A DNA stretch of 64,000 nt from Roseiarcus sp963742305 (GTDB lineage Bacteria; Pseudomonadota; Alphaproteobacteria; Rhizobiales; Beijerinckiaceae), in assembly GCA_963742305.1 (NCBI GenBank), contig CAVULN010000028.1, positions 180,446 to 244,445 of the forward strand, read 5' to 3'. Both the position numbers and the translations under genes were made by a program. The notes under the pieces are model-generated. The model worked only from the letters and a program-made list of their open reading frames with translations. It was not told where the DNA came from and did no database searches. This document shows positions 50,501-57,513 of the stretch, one piece after another. Every line of letters starts with the position of its first letter. Position 1 is the stretch's first letter.

Positions 50501-51027
50501 GCCTCGTTCACCGCGGTCGACGCCTGGACGGAGGCGTATTCGCTCACGCTCCCGTCGTCGACGCGGATGTTGCCGGACGGCGCGGGCGTGAGCATGATCA
50601 GGGCGCCCGTGGACAGCGTAGCGCCGCCTCCGTCGCCGATCGCGGAGCTGCGCACGAGCGCGCTCGCAATCGGCGAAGAGCCGGTGCGGTCGTAGAGATA
50701 TTCTCCCGCCGCCGTCGCTTCGTCCGGCAGGACGCGGATCACATAGGCGATCTGGCCGGAATTGTTGAAGAAGCCCGCGACCGCATAGGGCAGATAGCAG
50801 TGGAAGCGCTTGGAATCCGCCGGATCGGCGAACTCGTCGGGGACCATCAGGCCGCCGAACCAGCGCGTATAATCGCCGGGGCTCGTGCACAGGATCGGAA
50901 AGTTGACCGGCCCGCGTTCGGCCATGCCGATGAACGCGGCGATCGAGGTGCTGACGCCGGTGATCGGGGCGGGCCCCTCGAGCTCCTGGATATAGACGCC
51001 GGGCGACAGATAGTTTGAGTCAGACAT
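47572..51027 (-). CDS. eCIS tail sheath protein 1, giant (1151 aa) with a large beta-rich insertion
   Basis: Sheath N-terminus SDSNYLSPGVYIQELEGPAP, ITGVSTSIAAFIGMAERGPV, and C-terminal core GRGIRVWGARCITSDDSYKY, VPVRRLLIFIEQSLNVGLQD, VVFEPNTPQLWATVERLIEN are standard. Between them, about residues 140-740 form an insertion of repeated beta modules of about 80-100 aa. Examples: YTLLSNVGAGQNVIAVQSAD and YTLTSAATAGDPTLAVTSTA, each followed by LLIELDSG/LLELENGG and a closing ITLTQPLSAEF / LTLAAPLPMGF strand. Typical eCIS sheaths are about 350-500 aa. The frame is unbroken over 3.4 kb, so this is real. The inserts should project outward from the sheath surface. Confidence 0.92.
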   Translation of the reverse strand: MSDSNYLSPGVYIQELEGPAPITGVSTSIAAFIGMAERGPVNFPILCTSPGDYTRWFGGLMVPDEFADPADSKRFHCYLPYAVAGFFNNSGQIAYVIRVLPDEATAAGEYLYDRTGSSPIASALVRSSAIGDGGGATLSTGALIMLTPAPSGNIRVDDGSVSEYASVQASTAVNEAVALDLPLGLSHAQATPVAPYARATQGTPPYTLLSNVGAGQNVIAVQSADPLNTYNDLLIELDSGDTVLVAVPLVVVPIAPNQYSITLTQPLSAEFLAATTVVTALVASPAAAYSAAGGPYTLTSAATAGDPTLAVTSTAADDLTTFSNWLLELENGGISTIVTVASGVAAGPPGSNEYTLTLAAPLPMGFAVAGTTLTRLNSTPAFPLDIAASGGDMLIFTPGGAALPMGRLVDIDPANPLTREVRTVGNANATDALTELSFAAPSAVDWPAKTAIIPVALTAGATTTLSAAAPAKSQTLSLTSRTGVDVGSVLLLGAAPAQEYASVLAVPGVRASAGADPGPVTIGQPLVNSYANGATVATSTVSATPPAGARATQLLMEAPKGSTTALVTWGGGWTVGEVVQIELADGSVSYNAIDAAPAAQGLDQVQLTAPLQRTHPAGSPVVSRNPLIQVQALDRGAWGRRIAISAQDEPTGLAANVQIVTAIAATQLKLSTLTGVQPGSYLELFYPNGQLVDPATPLKVAAVNRSTMTITLDSAISPTQAGAIGTSTPTTRIVIQSREFRLTVSLYRHPDPAVPSRDTQVIQAETFRNLSMDPRHSQYFQTVIGAINGPPRLSDGRPDGASLLIRVQDTATTETDLHAPRLGPEPLWDVLPNGLTKPAQHKLDIDGDDSMATVDDAMYIGADAVNPHDRTGIYAIENAMDVSIAAIPGQATPGIQSALIDFCETSQSLFAVLDPMYPDSEIADVQAQRQGFDTKYAAIYYPWLTIPDPMPENLALVPDFPLPPSGHVVGVYARVDNSRGVFKAPANEVVQGITGLTRTLVKGDQDVLNPAPNNINVIRDFRPQGRGIRVWGARCITSDDSYKYVPVRRLLIFIEQSLNVGLQDVVFEPNTPQLWATVERLIENFLYTVFTSGAFAGATPAQSYFVRCDQTTMTPDDIDAGRLIALVGVAPAMPAEFVIIQIALMTATNNQ

Positions 51028-51060
51028 CGCAGCGCTCCGACTGGCGGGACGGGAAGCCGG

Positions 51061-52215
51061 TCATGGGAAGACAAAGTCCAGGGTGATGGCGTTCACGCCT
51101 AGAGGCAGCGTGACGTCGCGGATGAGATCGGTCGGCTCGGCGGGATGATGCGCGCGCAGGCGGAGCTGCGCCGCGCGATGGGCCGGCGGCAGCGTCACAT
51201 AGCCGTCGGCCCCGCTCACCCCCGCAATCGGGCTCGCGAGATGGTATTCCGCCGACGCGCCCGAGCCGGCGACGACGACCGGCGTTTGCGGCGCGAGCAG
51301 GCCCGCCATGCCCGAAGGCAGGAGGGCTGCGTCGCCGGGCCTCGCAGCGGCGGAGAGCAGGTTCGCCGGGCCGGCGGCGCCAAGCGTCATCGGGATCGCG
51401 CTCGCGCCTGCGGCGTGCGGACGGTTAAGCGGGACCGCGAGGCTCGCCGTCGCGGGGAAGCCGGGGCCCGGGCCGAGAGCGTCGAGGGCGGCGACGGCCA
51501 GATACTCCGCTCGCGCCGGATCTTCGGAATCGAGCGCGATGACGTCGCCGACCGCGAGGCTGACCTCGTCGGAGAGGACCACCGACGCATCTCCGGCGTT
51601 GGCGGGCTTGAGCAGGGTCTTGGTTGCGGCCAGGACCGCCGTCATCGGCTGCGCCGCGATCGTGGCCGTCGCATCCCGATCGGCGTAGACGGGTGAGGCG
51701 AGGGACACGAGGTTCGGCGGCGCCGGCGGATTGGCGAGATCGGCGAGGGTCAGCCAGAGGCCGTCGAGGCTGACCGTCGCGCCCGCGCGCACCGCCCCGC
51801 CATGCGAAACCGTTCGGCCCGTGATCGTGACCGGCTCGCGGTGGAGGGAAACGACGCCAAGATCGATCGGCGCGAAGGCGCCCGGGTAACCGGGCTCCGC
51901 GCCGAAAGACCGGCGGAAGCTCACCGGAAGGTACCCGGCCCCCGACAGCGTGAGGTCCAATCCGGCGCCGGTGATGAAACCGGGAAGAAAGAGCTGCAAC
52001 GGAGAGCCCACGAGGCCGGCCTCGGTCTCGCTCGCGCGGGCCGCGACTCCGGCCGTCGTGGTGCTCGCGACCGGCGCCGCCGCCGGCGGAAGGCCCGTGA
52101 TCTCGTCGAGCGTCTGGACGATCATCAGCGCTTGGCGCCACCACCCGGCCGGAGGCGGCGCATCGGGGGCGAGCCGCCAGCCGGAAGTGGCGTCGAGAAC
52201 CGGGAGCAGGGTCAT
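51061..52215 (-). CDS. Beta-rich eCIS accessory protein sharing modules with the giant sheath
   Basis: 384 aa. The N-terminal part ends in a carboxypeptidase-regulatory-like beta sandwich (VGSPLQLFLPGFITGAGLDL, GYLPVSFRRSFGAEPGYPGA). The C-terminal half repeats the sheath-insert pattern: LLKPANAGDASVVLSDEVSL, VGDVIALDSEDPARAEYLAV, ASLAVPLNRPHAAGASAIP. ATGA overlap with the DUF4255 gene and 33 bp before the giant sheath. Possibly a surface decoration or capping partner of the sheath. No named family. Confidence 0.65.
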   Translation of the reverse strand: MTLLPVLDATSGWRLAPDAPPPAGWWRQALMIVQTLDEITGLPPAAAPVASTTTAGVAARASETEAGLVGSPLQLFLPGFITGAGLDLTLSGAGYLPVSFRRSFGAEPGYPGAFAPIDLGVVSLHREPVTITGRTVSHGGAVRAGATVSLDGLWLTLADLANPPAPPNLVSLASPVYADRDATATIAAQPMTAVLAATKTLLKPANAGDASVVLSDEVSLAVGDVIALDSEDPARAEYLAVAALDALGPGPGFPATASLAVPLNRPHAAGASAIPMTLGAAGPANLLSAAARPGDAALLPSGMAGLLAPQTPVVVAGSGASAEYHLASPIAGVSGADGYVTLPPAHRAAQLRLRAHHPAEPTDLIRDVTLPLGVNAITLDFVFP

Positions 52216-52838
52216 GGACCCCCTCCGGGCGCGCCGATCGCGACCTCCGGCATCACCACCATGACTGGCGGGGCCGTCGCCGGCTGCAGCGCCGATCCGA
52301 TCACGACGATCGCGACTTCGTAGGAGATGGAGAGCTGGTAGGAGCGTTCGAGCCCCTCCCAGATGCGGCTCGTCTCGTCGAGACCGAGGGTCTCGAGCCG
52401 CACCGCGAGTTCGGCCGCCGTTCCCTCATAGGAGCCTTCAAGGTCCGGCCCGGAGATCAGCGGCTCGTCGTGGAAGGTCTGAAGGACGCGGCCGATGATC
52501 AGCTGCTCGGCCTCGGGCGCCGGGATCTTGGCGCTGCCGGTGACGATGGGCGTCATCAGATAGTGGGCGCGCACCGGCAGCGGCTGGCGGCGGGTCAGGG
52601 TCGGCGAGATACGCCGCGGCGGCCGGTTCAGGGTCTGCTCGTCGCGCACCAGGCGGTAGAGCCACATCGAGAGGCCGATGTCGCCTGCGGCCTCCATGCC
52701 GTCGGGCGTCGCGAGCGAGACGATCGCCGTGCCGCCCAGCGACGGGTCGAACATCAGGGCGAGACCAGGATCGGCGCGAAAGCTCCGCTCGAGCACGTTC
52801 TGCAGGGTGAGGCTGGCCGCGCGGATGTGGGTGAACAT
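52212..52838 (-). CDS. eCIS cap / tail terminator protein (DUF4255, Afp16-like)
   Basis: 208 aa: AASLTLQNVLERSFRADPG, MEAAGDIGLSMWLYRLVRDE, RQPLPVRAHYLMTPIVTGSA, ERSYQLSISYEVAIVVIGSA. These are the DUF4255 signatures; Afp16/Pvc16 proteins end the tube and sheath at the distal tip and limit length. Its start abuts the pseudo-receiver stop with no gap (ATG at 52838, TAG at 52839-52841). Confidence 0.9.
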   Translation of the reverse strand: MFTHIRAASLTLQNVLERSFRADPGLALMFDPSLGGTAIVSLATPDGMEAAGDIGLSMWLYRLVRDEQTLNRPPRRISPTLTRRQPLPVRAHYLMTPIVTGSAKIPAPEAEQLIIGRVLQTFHDEPLISGPDLEGSYEGTAAELAVRLETLGLDETSRIWEGLERSYQLSISYEVAIVVIGSALQPATAPPVMVVMPEVAIGAPGGGP

Positions 52839-53210
52839 CTATGGCGCCCGAAGGCCCGCGCCGGCGCGGATGGCGGCGGCGAGGCTCGATTGCGCGAGCT
52901 TGCCGATCGCATCATGCGCGGGCGCCAGGCGATGCAGCGTGCCGGCGTCGCGCTCGCCGTCGAGCGCAAGCAGCGAGAGGCGCGGATTGGCCTTGAGCAG
53001 CCTAAGGATCGCATCGTCGTCGAAGCCGTCGTCCGCGGCCGGATAGACGACGACGTCGATGTGACGCTGGCGGGTGAATGCGCCGAGACCCTCGTCGCGG
53101 CGGGCAAGCGAATCCACGACCGTCATGTCGGGCTCCGATGCAATGGCCGCGCAGACGATCTCGTTCAGCATTCCGGAGACCCCGATGAGCAGAATTCGAA
53201 TCCGCGACAC
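52839..53210 (-). CDS. Pseudo-receiver domain protein, first gene of the eCIS operon
   Basis: 123 aa from GTG 53210 (SRIRILLIGVSGMLNEIVCA). It has the alternating beta/alpha pattern of a CheY-like receiver: strand ILLIG, helix, TVVDSL, DVVVYPAADDG in the phosphoacceptor position, and LSLLALDGE. The N-terminal acidic pair is absent (ILLIGVS), so phosphorylation is unlikely. No output domain. Possibly a regulatory decoy or partner of the divergent LuxR protein. An upstream ATG at 53486 in frame gives 215 aa with a non-receiver N-terminus and is less likely. Confidence 0.62.
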   Translation of the reverse strand: MSRIRILLIGVSGMLNEIVCAAIASEPDMTVVDSLARRDEGLGAFTRQRHIDVVVYPAADDGFDDDAILRLLKANPRLSLLALDGERDAGTLHRLAPAHDAIGKLAQSSLAAAIRAGAGLRAP

Positions 53211-53539
53211 GCCGCCGGTGCTCCGCCAATTCCGGTATGCCGGTGGGCGAAACCATCGCAAGGGGGAGGGGCGCGTGAAATCGGTCTTGAGGGTCCAGAA
53301 AGATCCAGGACCGGCTCCGCACCCAAAGGACCGGGTCCGGAGGTCCAGACCCTCTGTCCGGTTCAGGACCGCCCGGCGCAACTCTTCGGTTGCAACTGGA
53401 ACGAGGGTTTTGAGCTTGAGAAAGAGCTTGAAGCCCGGCTGGCGATCGATGTAGTTTTCGTCACTGTACCTATTTTGAGCAGTCACCTTTTATGTAGAAC
53501 CTATCTGTTTAATCGCTCGGAATAGAGCGGGAGGGCGAC
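53211..53539. promoter_or_regulatory. Divergent regulatory region between the eCIS operon and the LuxR-type regulator
   Basis: 329 bp between divergent starts. The segment 53450-53525 is clearly AT-richer (TTTTATGTAGAACC and TATTTTGAGC) and is the probable promoter zone for both directions. A GGGAGG ribosome binding site lies before ATG 53540. No other gene seen, unless the pseudo-receiver begins at 53486. Confidence 0.55.
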
Positions 53540-54259
53540 ATGGCAGCGAGAGGCGCCGGCCGTTTTTCAGCCGATTCGATCGCGACCCAGCCGGTCCTTG
53601 TCTACGTCATTTGCCGGGTTCGCCTCTATCACGACACCCTGGTCAAGCTGCTCAATCGCCAGGCCGGTATAAGCGCGGTCGGCAGCACGGACATTGGCGA
53701 GGACCTGATATCGAGCCTCGAGGCGATCGCGCCGGACACGGTCCTGCTCGATCTCGGCTCTCCCGAAGCGCTGCCGCTCGCCGTGCGCATTGTTCGCGCG
53801 AGGCCCTGCACCCGGATCCTGGGCTTTGGGATCGACGACGCGCCGCTTCGCGTCATCGCCTGCGCCGAAGCCGGGCTTTGCGGCTACGTTCCGAGCGACG
53901 CCTCGGTCGCGGACCTAGCGAGCGCGGCGCGCCGCATCGCACTCGGCGACACCGTCTGTTCGGCCGAGATGGCGGACAAGCTGTTTCGCCACTTGCGCAG
54001 CGTCGCCCTGGGCGGGCCGGCGTCTTCGGCCGAAGCGGCGCTGACCAGCCGTCAGCGGCAAATTCTCGGGTTGATCGAGGAAGGCCTCTCCAACAAGCAG
54101 ATCGCCCAGCGGCTCGCGCTCGGCCCCTCGACGGTCAAGAACCATGTCCACGGTCTGCTCGGCCGTCTCCAGGTCGGCCGCCGGACCGAAGCGGTCGCCC
54201 GAATTCGTCAGGACTTGCGCCACGCCTCGGAGGCGGCGCCGCAGACCCGGTGGAGATAG
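53540..54259 (+). CDS. LuxR/NarL-type response regulator, divergent from the eCIS operon
   Basis: 239 aa. Receiver domain about 19-135: LVYVICRVRLYHDTLVKLL, DTVLLDLGSPEALPLAV (phosphoacceptor Asp candidate), ILGFGIDDAPLRVIACAEA. C-terminal LuxR HTH: LTSRQRQILGLIEEGLSNKQ, IAQRLALGPSTVKNHVHGLL. No histidine kinase is in the window. Position makes it the likely activator or repressor of the eCIS operon (inference). Confidence 0.87.
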   Translation: MAARGAGRFSADSIATQPVLVYVICRVRLYHDTLVKLLNRQAGISAVGSTDIGEDLISSLEAIAPDTVLLDLGSPEALPLAVRIVRARPCTRILGFGIDDAPLRVIACAEAGLCGYVPSDASVADLASAARRIALGDTVCSAEMADKLFRHLRSVALGGPASSAEAALTSRQRQILGLIEEGLSNKQIAQRLALGPSTVKNHVHGLLGRLQVGRRTEAVARIRQDLRHASEAAPQTRWR

Positions 54260-54336
54260 CGCGAAGCTCACCGGGAACGAGCGAGCGCGGCTCGCGAAAC
54301 GAGGCCCCGGAAGGTTCGCGCGCCGGGGACGGCCTG

Positions 54337-56416
54337 TCAGACTTTCACGGCGTGCCAGCTGGGCCCGGGATTGGCCGCGAGGATTTGGCTGCCGCCGGGG
54401 ATCTGGGTGGTCCCGTTCATCTCCCAGATCGCGGCCTGGCCGTTCGTGTTCTGCCACAGGATGTCGGAAAAGCCGTCGCCGTTGAAGTCGCTCGCTCCGA
54501 TCGTATGCCAACTGTTCCCGGGAACGGAGCTGACCGCCCCGCCCCCGATGATGTTGGTCCCGTTCATCTCCCAGATCGCCGCCTGGCCGTTGCCCGTATT
54601 CTGGAAAAGGATGTCGGAGAGGCCGTCGCCGTTGAAATCGCCGGTTCCGACCGCCTTCCAACTCGGCCCGGCGTTGACGCCGAGAGTCCCGCCGCCGATG
54701 ATGCTGGTTCCGTTCATTTCCCAGATCGCGACCTGGCCGCGTGCTCGCGTTCTGCCACAGGATGTCGGAATGGCCGTCGCCGTTGAAGTCGCCGCTTCCG
54801 ATCGCCTTCCAGCTTGGCCCGGGATTGGCGCTCACCGCGCCGCCGCCGATGATCGCGTCCCCATTGATTTCCCAGATCGCGGCTTGCCCGTTGGTGTTCT
54901 GGAACAGGATGTCGGCGGCGCCGTCAGCGTTGAAGTCGCCAGTCCCGACCGCCTTCCAGCTTGGCCCCGGATTGGCGAGCGATCCGCCGCCGATAATGTT
55001 GGTTGCGTTCATGTTCCAGATCGCGATCTGGCCGCTCGCATCCTGCCACAGGATGTCGGAATGGCCGTCGCCGTTGAAGTCGCCGCTGCCGGCCTCGTTC
55101 CAGGTCGGCCCGGGGTTGACCGGCAGGATCTGGCTGCCGCCAGTGATCTGGTTGGTCCCGTTCATTTCCCAGATGGCGACCTGGCCATTGTCGTTGTGCC
55201 ACTGGATGTCGGAGAAGCCGTCGGTGTTGAAATCGCGAGTCTGCGGGTTGAGGACGATCGACGAATCCGTGTTGTTGTTGCCGGAACTGAAGTCGTTGAA
55301 GGTGTAGATGGAGCGCTCGTTGGTGAGCGTTGCAGCATTGATGTCGAAAGTCGCCAGATTGGCGATCGTGACGGGTGTTCCGATGAGATGTCCGCCGGCG
55401 TCAAACCGCTGCACGCGATCCACGCCGGCCGCGATATCCTCCCAGGCGACCTCGAAACCGCCGTCCGGCAGCGCGGTGACGTCGTTCGACTGTTGCGTTC
55501 CGGCCTGGTTGAACTGGTTCACCAGGATGTCGCCCGCGCCCGGAACGACAGCGCCGCTCGCAGTATAGACGGTCGCGCGGATGCCCTGGCTCGTGCCGCT
55601 CACGTCGCCTGCCGAGTCGGTCCAGGTCACGACAAAGCCGCCGCCCGCCAACGCAGCCACATGAGGGTCTGTCTCGGTTGCGGTGCTGCCGGCGCCGGTG
55701 ATGGTCGTCGGCGCGACGACGTTTGCGCCGGTCTCCGTCTTGATGGTGAAGAAAGAATCGAGATCCGTCGCGCTGCCGAGGAACGGGCTCTCGAAGACGG
55801 CGACAAAGTTGCCGTTCTTGAGCGTGGCCAGATCGGAGAGATCGCTCCGGTCGGTGTCGTTAAAGAGCGTTATCACGGGGCCGGCCACGCCGGCCGCACT
55901 CACCGTCCGGGCCAGGATATCCCAGTCGGTCGTTGAGTTCTGGTGCGTGTACGACACGACCAGACTGCCGTCGGCAAACGATGTCACCGATGGATCGTTG
56001 GCGGTTGAGGTCGAGCCGTCGATCAGCACAGGATTTTCAAGCCGGGTCAGCGAGGCGTTGGTTCTGACGACATAGACGTCAAAATCGGTCCCTTTGTTGA
56101 AATTGTCGGTAAACGCCGTCGCGGTCCCGCTTGCTTGCCCTGTGATCGGCAGCGCGACCGTAGACGGCTGCAATGCGTTGAAGGGCACTCCGAACGCATT
56201 GTTGAGGGGCAGCAGTGAAACATCGCCGCCGAGAGGATTGCCGAACGTGTCGAAGTGTCGCCCGACAATGTCGGCGTGACCGGAGTTGAAATTGCCGCTG
56301 TCCCGCCAGATCGCGTAAAAGTCGCCCAGGGGAGTCGCGGCGACGACGCCGCTGTCCTGCTGGAAACCGTTATCGGTTGCGTTGTCAACAAACGTCCGGA
56401 CAACCGGTTTGGTCAT
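54337..56416 (-). CDS. FG-GAP/VCBS repeat protein, frame break
   Basis: About 692 aa from ATG 56416 (TKPVVRTFVDNATDNGFQQ). Residues 1-350 are propeller-like sequence-variable repeats (SGVVAATPLGDFYAIWRD, ALAGGGFVVTWTDSAGD, ALPDGGFEVAWED). The C-terminal third has six FG-GAP-like repeats of about 50 aa with the calcium-binding core DFNxDGxSDILWQN followed by GQAAIWEMNGT and IIGGG. No signal peptide, so type I or other export is possible. One frame break near 54741. The downstream gene is convergent LuxR. Confidence 0.82.
54345..55260 (-). repeat. Six tandem DNA repeats (about 140-160 bp) encoding FG-GAP units
   Basis: Near-identical blocks spaced about 138-161 bp, each carrying GATGTCGGA...GCCGTCGCCGTTGAA on the plus strand (approximately at 54455, 54610, 54765, 54910, 55045, 55205). 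They encode the Asp-rich repeat of the overlapping gene. Confidence 0.85.
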
Positions 56417-56662
56417 TGCGCTGTCCTCCCGTGCCTGACTTTGCAGCCTCATCGCAATCGCGTCGAAGACAGGCGCGGCCGCGCAGAAGTTGTAAGAGCC
56501 TTCTCTGGCACTGACTTGGTTGCGTTCGCGCCCCGGTCAGGACACGTGCGCGCCGAACTTGAGGCCATGATTATCCCACCGGACGAATCCGGCAATAGGT
56601 AGAATTACCTAGTCTTCTGATTATCGTGCGACGTCCGCGCAAACAGCGGGCAATCGTCCGGC

Positions 56663-56947
56663 TCAGGCCTGCCTGAACCATGAGGTCCGCAACAGCGCGG
56701 CGGCGTCCCGGGCCTCCACCATTTGAACCGGCGCGGCTGTGGAAAACGAGTATTGCCGTCCGGTGGCGGGGCCTCGCACGACCATTCCGCCCGCCGCGAC
56801 CGATCGGAGCGCCACCAATCCCCCAGGCGCAGGCGCGGCCACAGGCGCGCGCGGCCGACTGGCGGCAAGGGACGCACTCGGCGCCGGGCGCGCGGCGACG
56901 GGCCTTTGACCGATGAAAGTCGAACGCGACTTGCCACAGCAGCCCAT
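56663..56947 (-). CDS. Small CCG-motif protein of phage-like type
   Basis: 94 aa. Starts MGCCGKSR; a Pro/Ala-rich linker is followed by a compact C-terminal unit VALRSVAAGGMVVRGPATGR, QYSFSTAAPVQMVEARDAAA. Short Cys-Cys-Gly proteins with this RGPxTGRxYxFS core occur in prophages and tail-like loci; function unknown. Downstream of the DUF1360-like gene by 3 bp. Confidence 0.6.
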   Translation of the reverse strand: MGCCGKSRSTFIGQRPVAARPAPSASLAASRPRAPVAAPAPGGLVALRSVAAGGMVVRGPATGRQYSFSTAAPVQMVEARDAAALLRTSWFRQA

Positions 56948-56950
56948 GCG

Positions 56951-57280
56951 TCAGTCTCCTCTCGTGCTCTCGGGAAGGCGCTCGATCACCACGGGCTCCG
57001 GGCCCATCCGCTCGAGCAGGAAGGCGGCGCCCGAAAGGGCGAGCCAGGTCATGACCAGATTGAGCGCGCCCTCCGCGACGAAGAAGGAGAGCGGGATCGC
57101 GATCCACACGCTCAGACAGCCAAAGCAGTCGGCAAGCCTGCCGAATGCGGAGTCTCCAAGCCGAGCGCGAAGCCGCGCCACGACGGCGCCGGGACCGTCC
57201 TCGCTCGCCAGCAGATGGCTGACCCGCCAGGTCGCCAGCGCCGCCAGAAAGAACCGGATCCAGAACTCAGAAGGGTCCAT
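56951..57280 (-). CDS. DUF1360-like membrane protein
   Basis: 109 aa: MDPSEFWIRFFLAALATWRV, SHLLASEDGPGAVVARLRAR, CFGCLSVWIAIPLSFFV, LVMTWLALSGAAFLLERMG. Three hydrophobic segments; the TWRxSHLLxxEDGPxxxxxRLR and CFxCxSVW motifs are typical of DUF1360-like proteins found with phage or gene-transfer-like modules. Pairs with the CCG protein as a two-gene unit. Confidence 0.68.
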   Translation of the reverse strand: MDPSEFWIRFFLAALATWRVSHLLASEDGPGAVVARLRARLGDSAFGRLADCFGCLSVWIAIPLSFFVAEGALNLVMTWLALSGAAFLLERMGPEPVVIERLPESTRGD

Positions 57281-57342
57281 GGCGCCAGTCCTCCGGCCGC
57301 GTCCCTCACTGGCGAGCGCCTCGCGATGTCGGAGGATTAGAG

Positions 57343-57380
57343 CGCAGCGCGGGAAGTTTGGCAAACCCGTCGCTGCGCCC
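57343..57380. other. Nested hairpin between the DUF1360-like and methyltransferase genes
   Basis: GCGCAGCG ... CGCTGCGC (8-bp stem) with an inner GTTT-GGC-AAAC stem. There is no T run, so termination is uncertain. Confidence 0.4.
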
Positions 57381-57452
57381 GCCGGTCCAGCCGCGCTCCG
57401 CCGCCCCGGCCATCGGGCGGGAGAGGCGCCCGTCGGCCGCCGCTGAAGAATG

Positions 57453-57513
57453 GGCCAATCCGGCCGGAACTCGCCCCTGAGTTGCAATTGGGGGCAGTCA
57501 GGCCGGATTGGCC
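57453..57513. repeat. 13-bp inverted repeat GGCCAATCCGGCC / GGCCGGATTGGCC at the methyltransferase 3' end
   Basis: Perfect arms at 57453-57465 and 57501-57513 with a 35-nt loop that holds a second small hairpin (AACTC/GAGTT). The right arm encodes the last codons (ANPA) of the methyltransferase and its stop lies at the inner edge. Likely a stem-loop at the transcript end. Confidence 0.6.

Noticed and set aside
21121..53210. Interpretation as a prophage
   Set aside because: No terminase, portal, capsid, integrase or lysis genes; DUF4157, DUF4255, AAA+ ATPase and tape-measure signatures are eCIS-specific.
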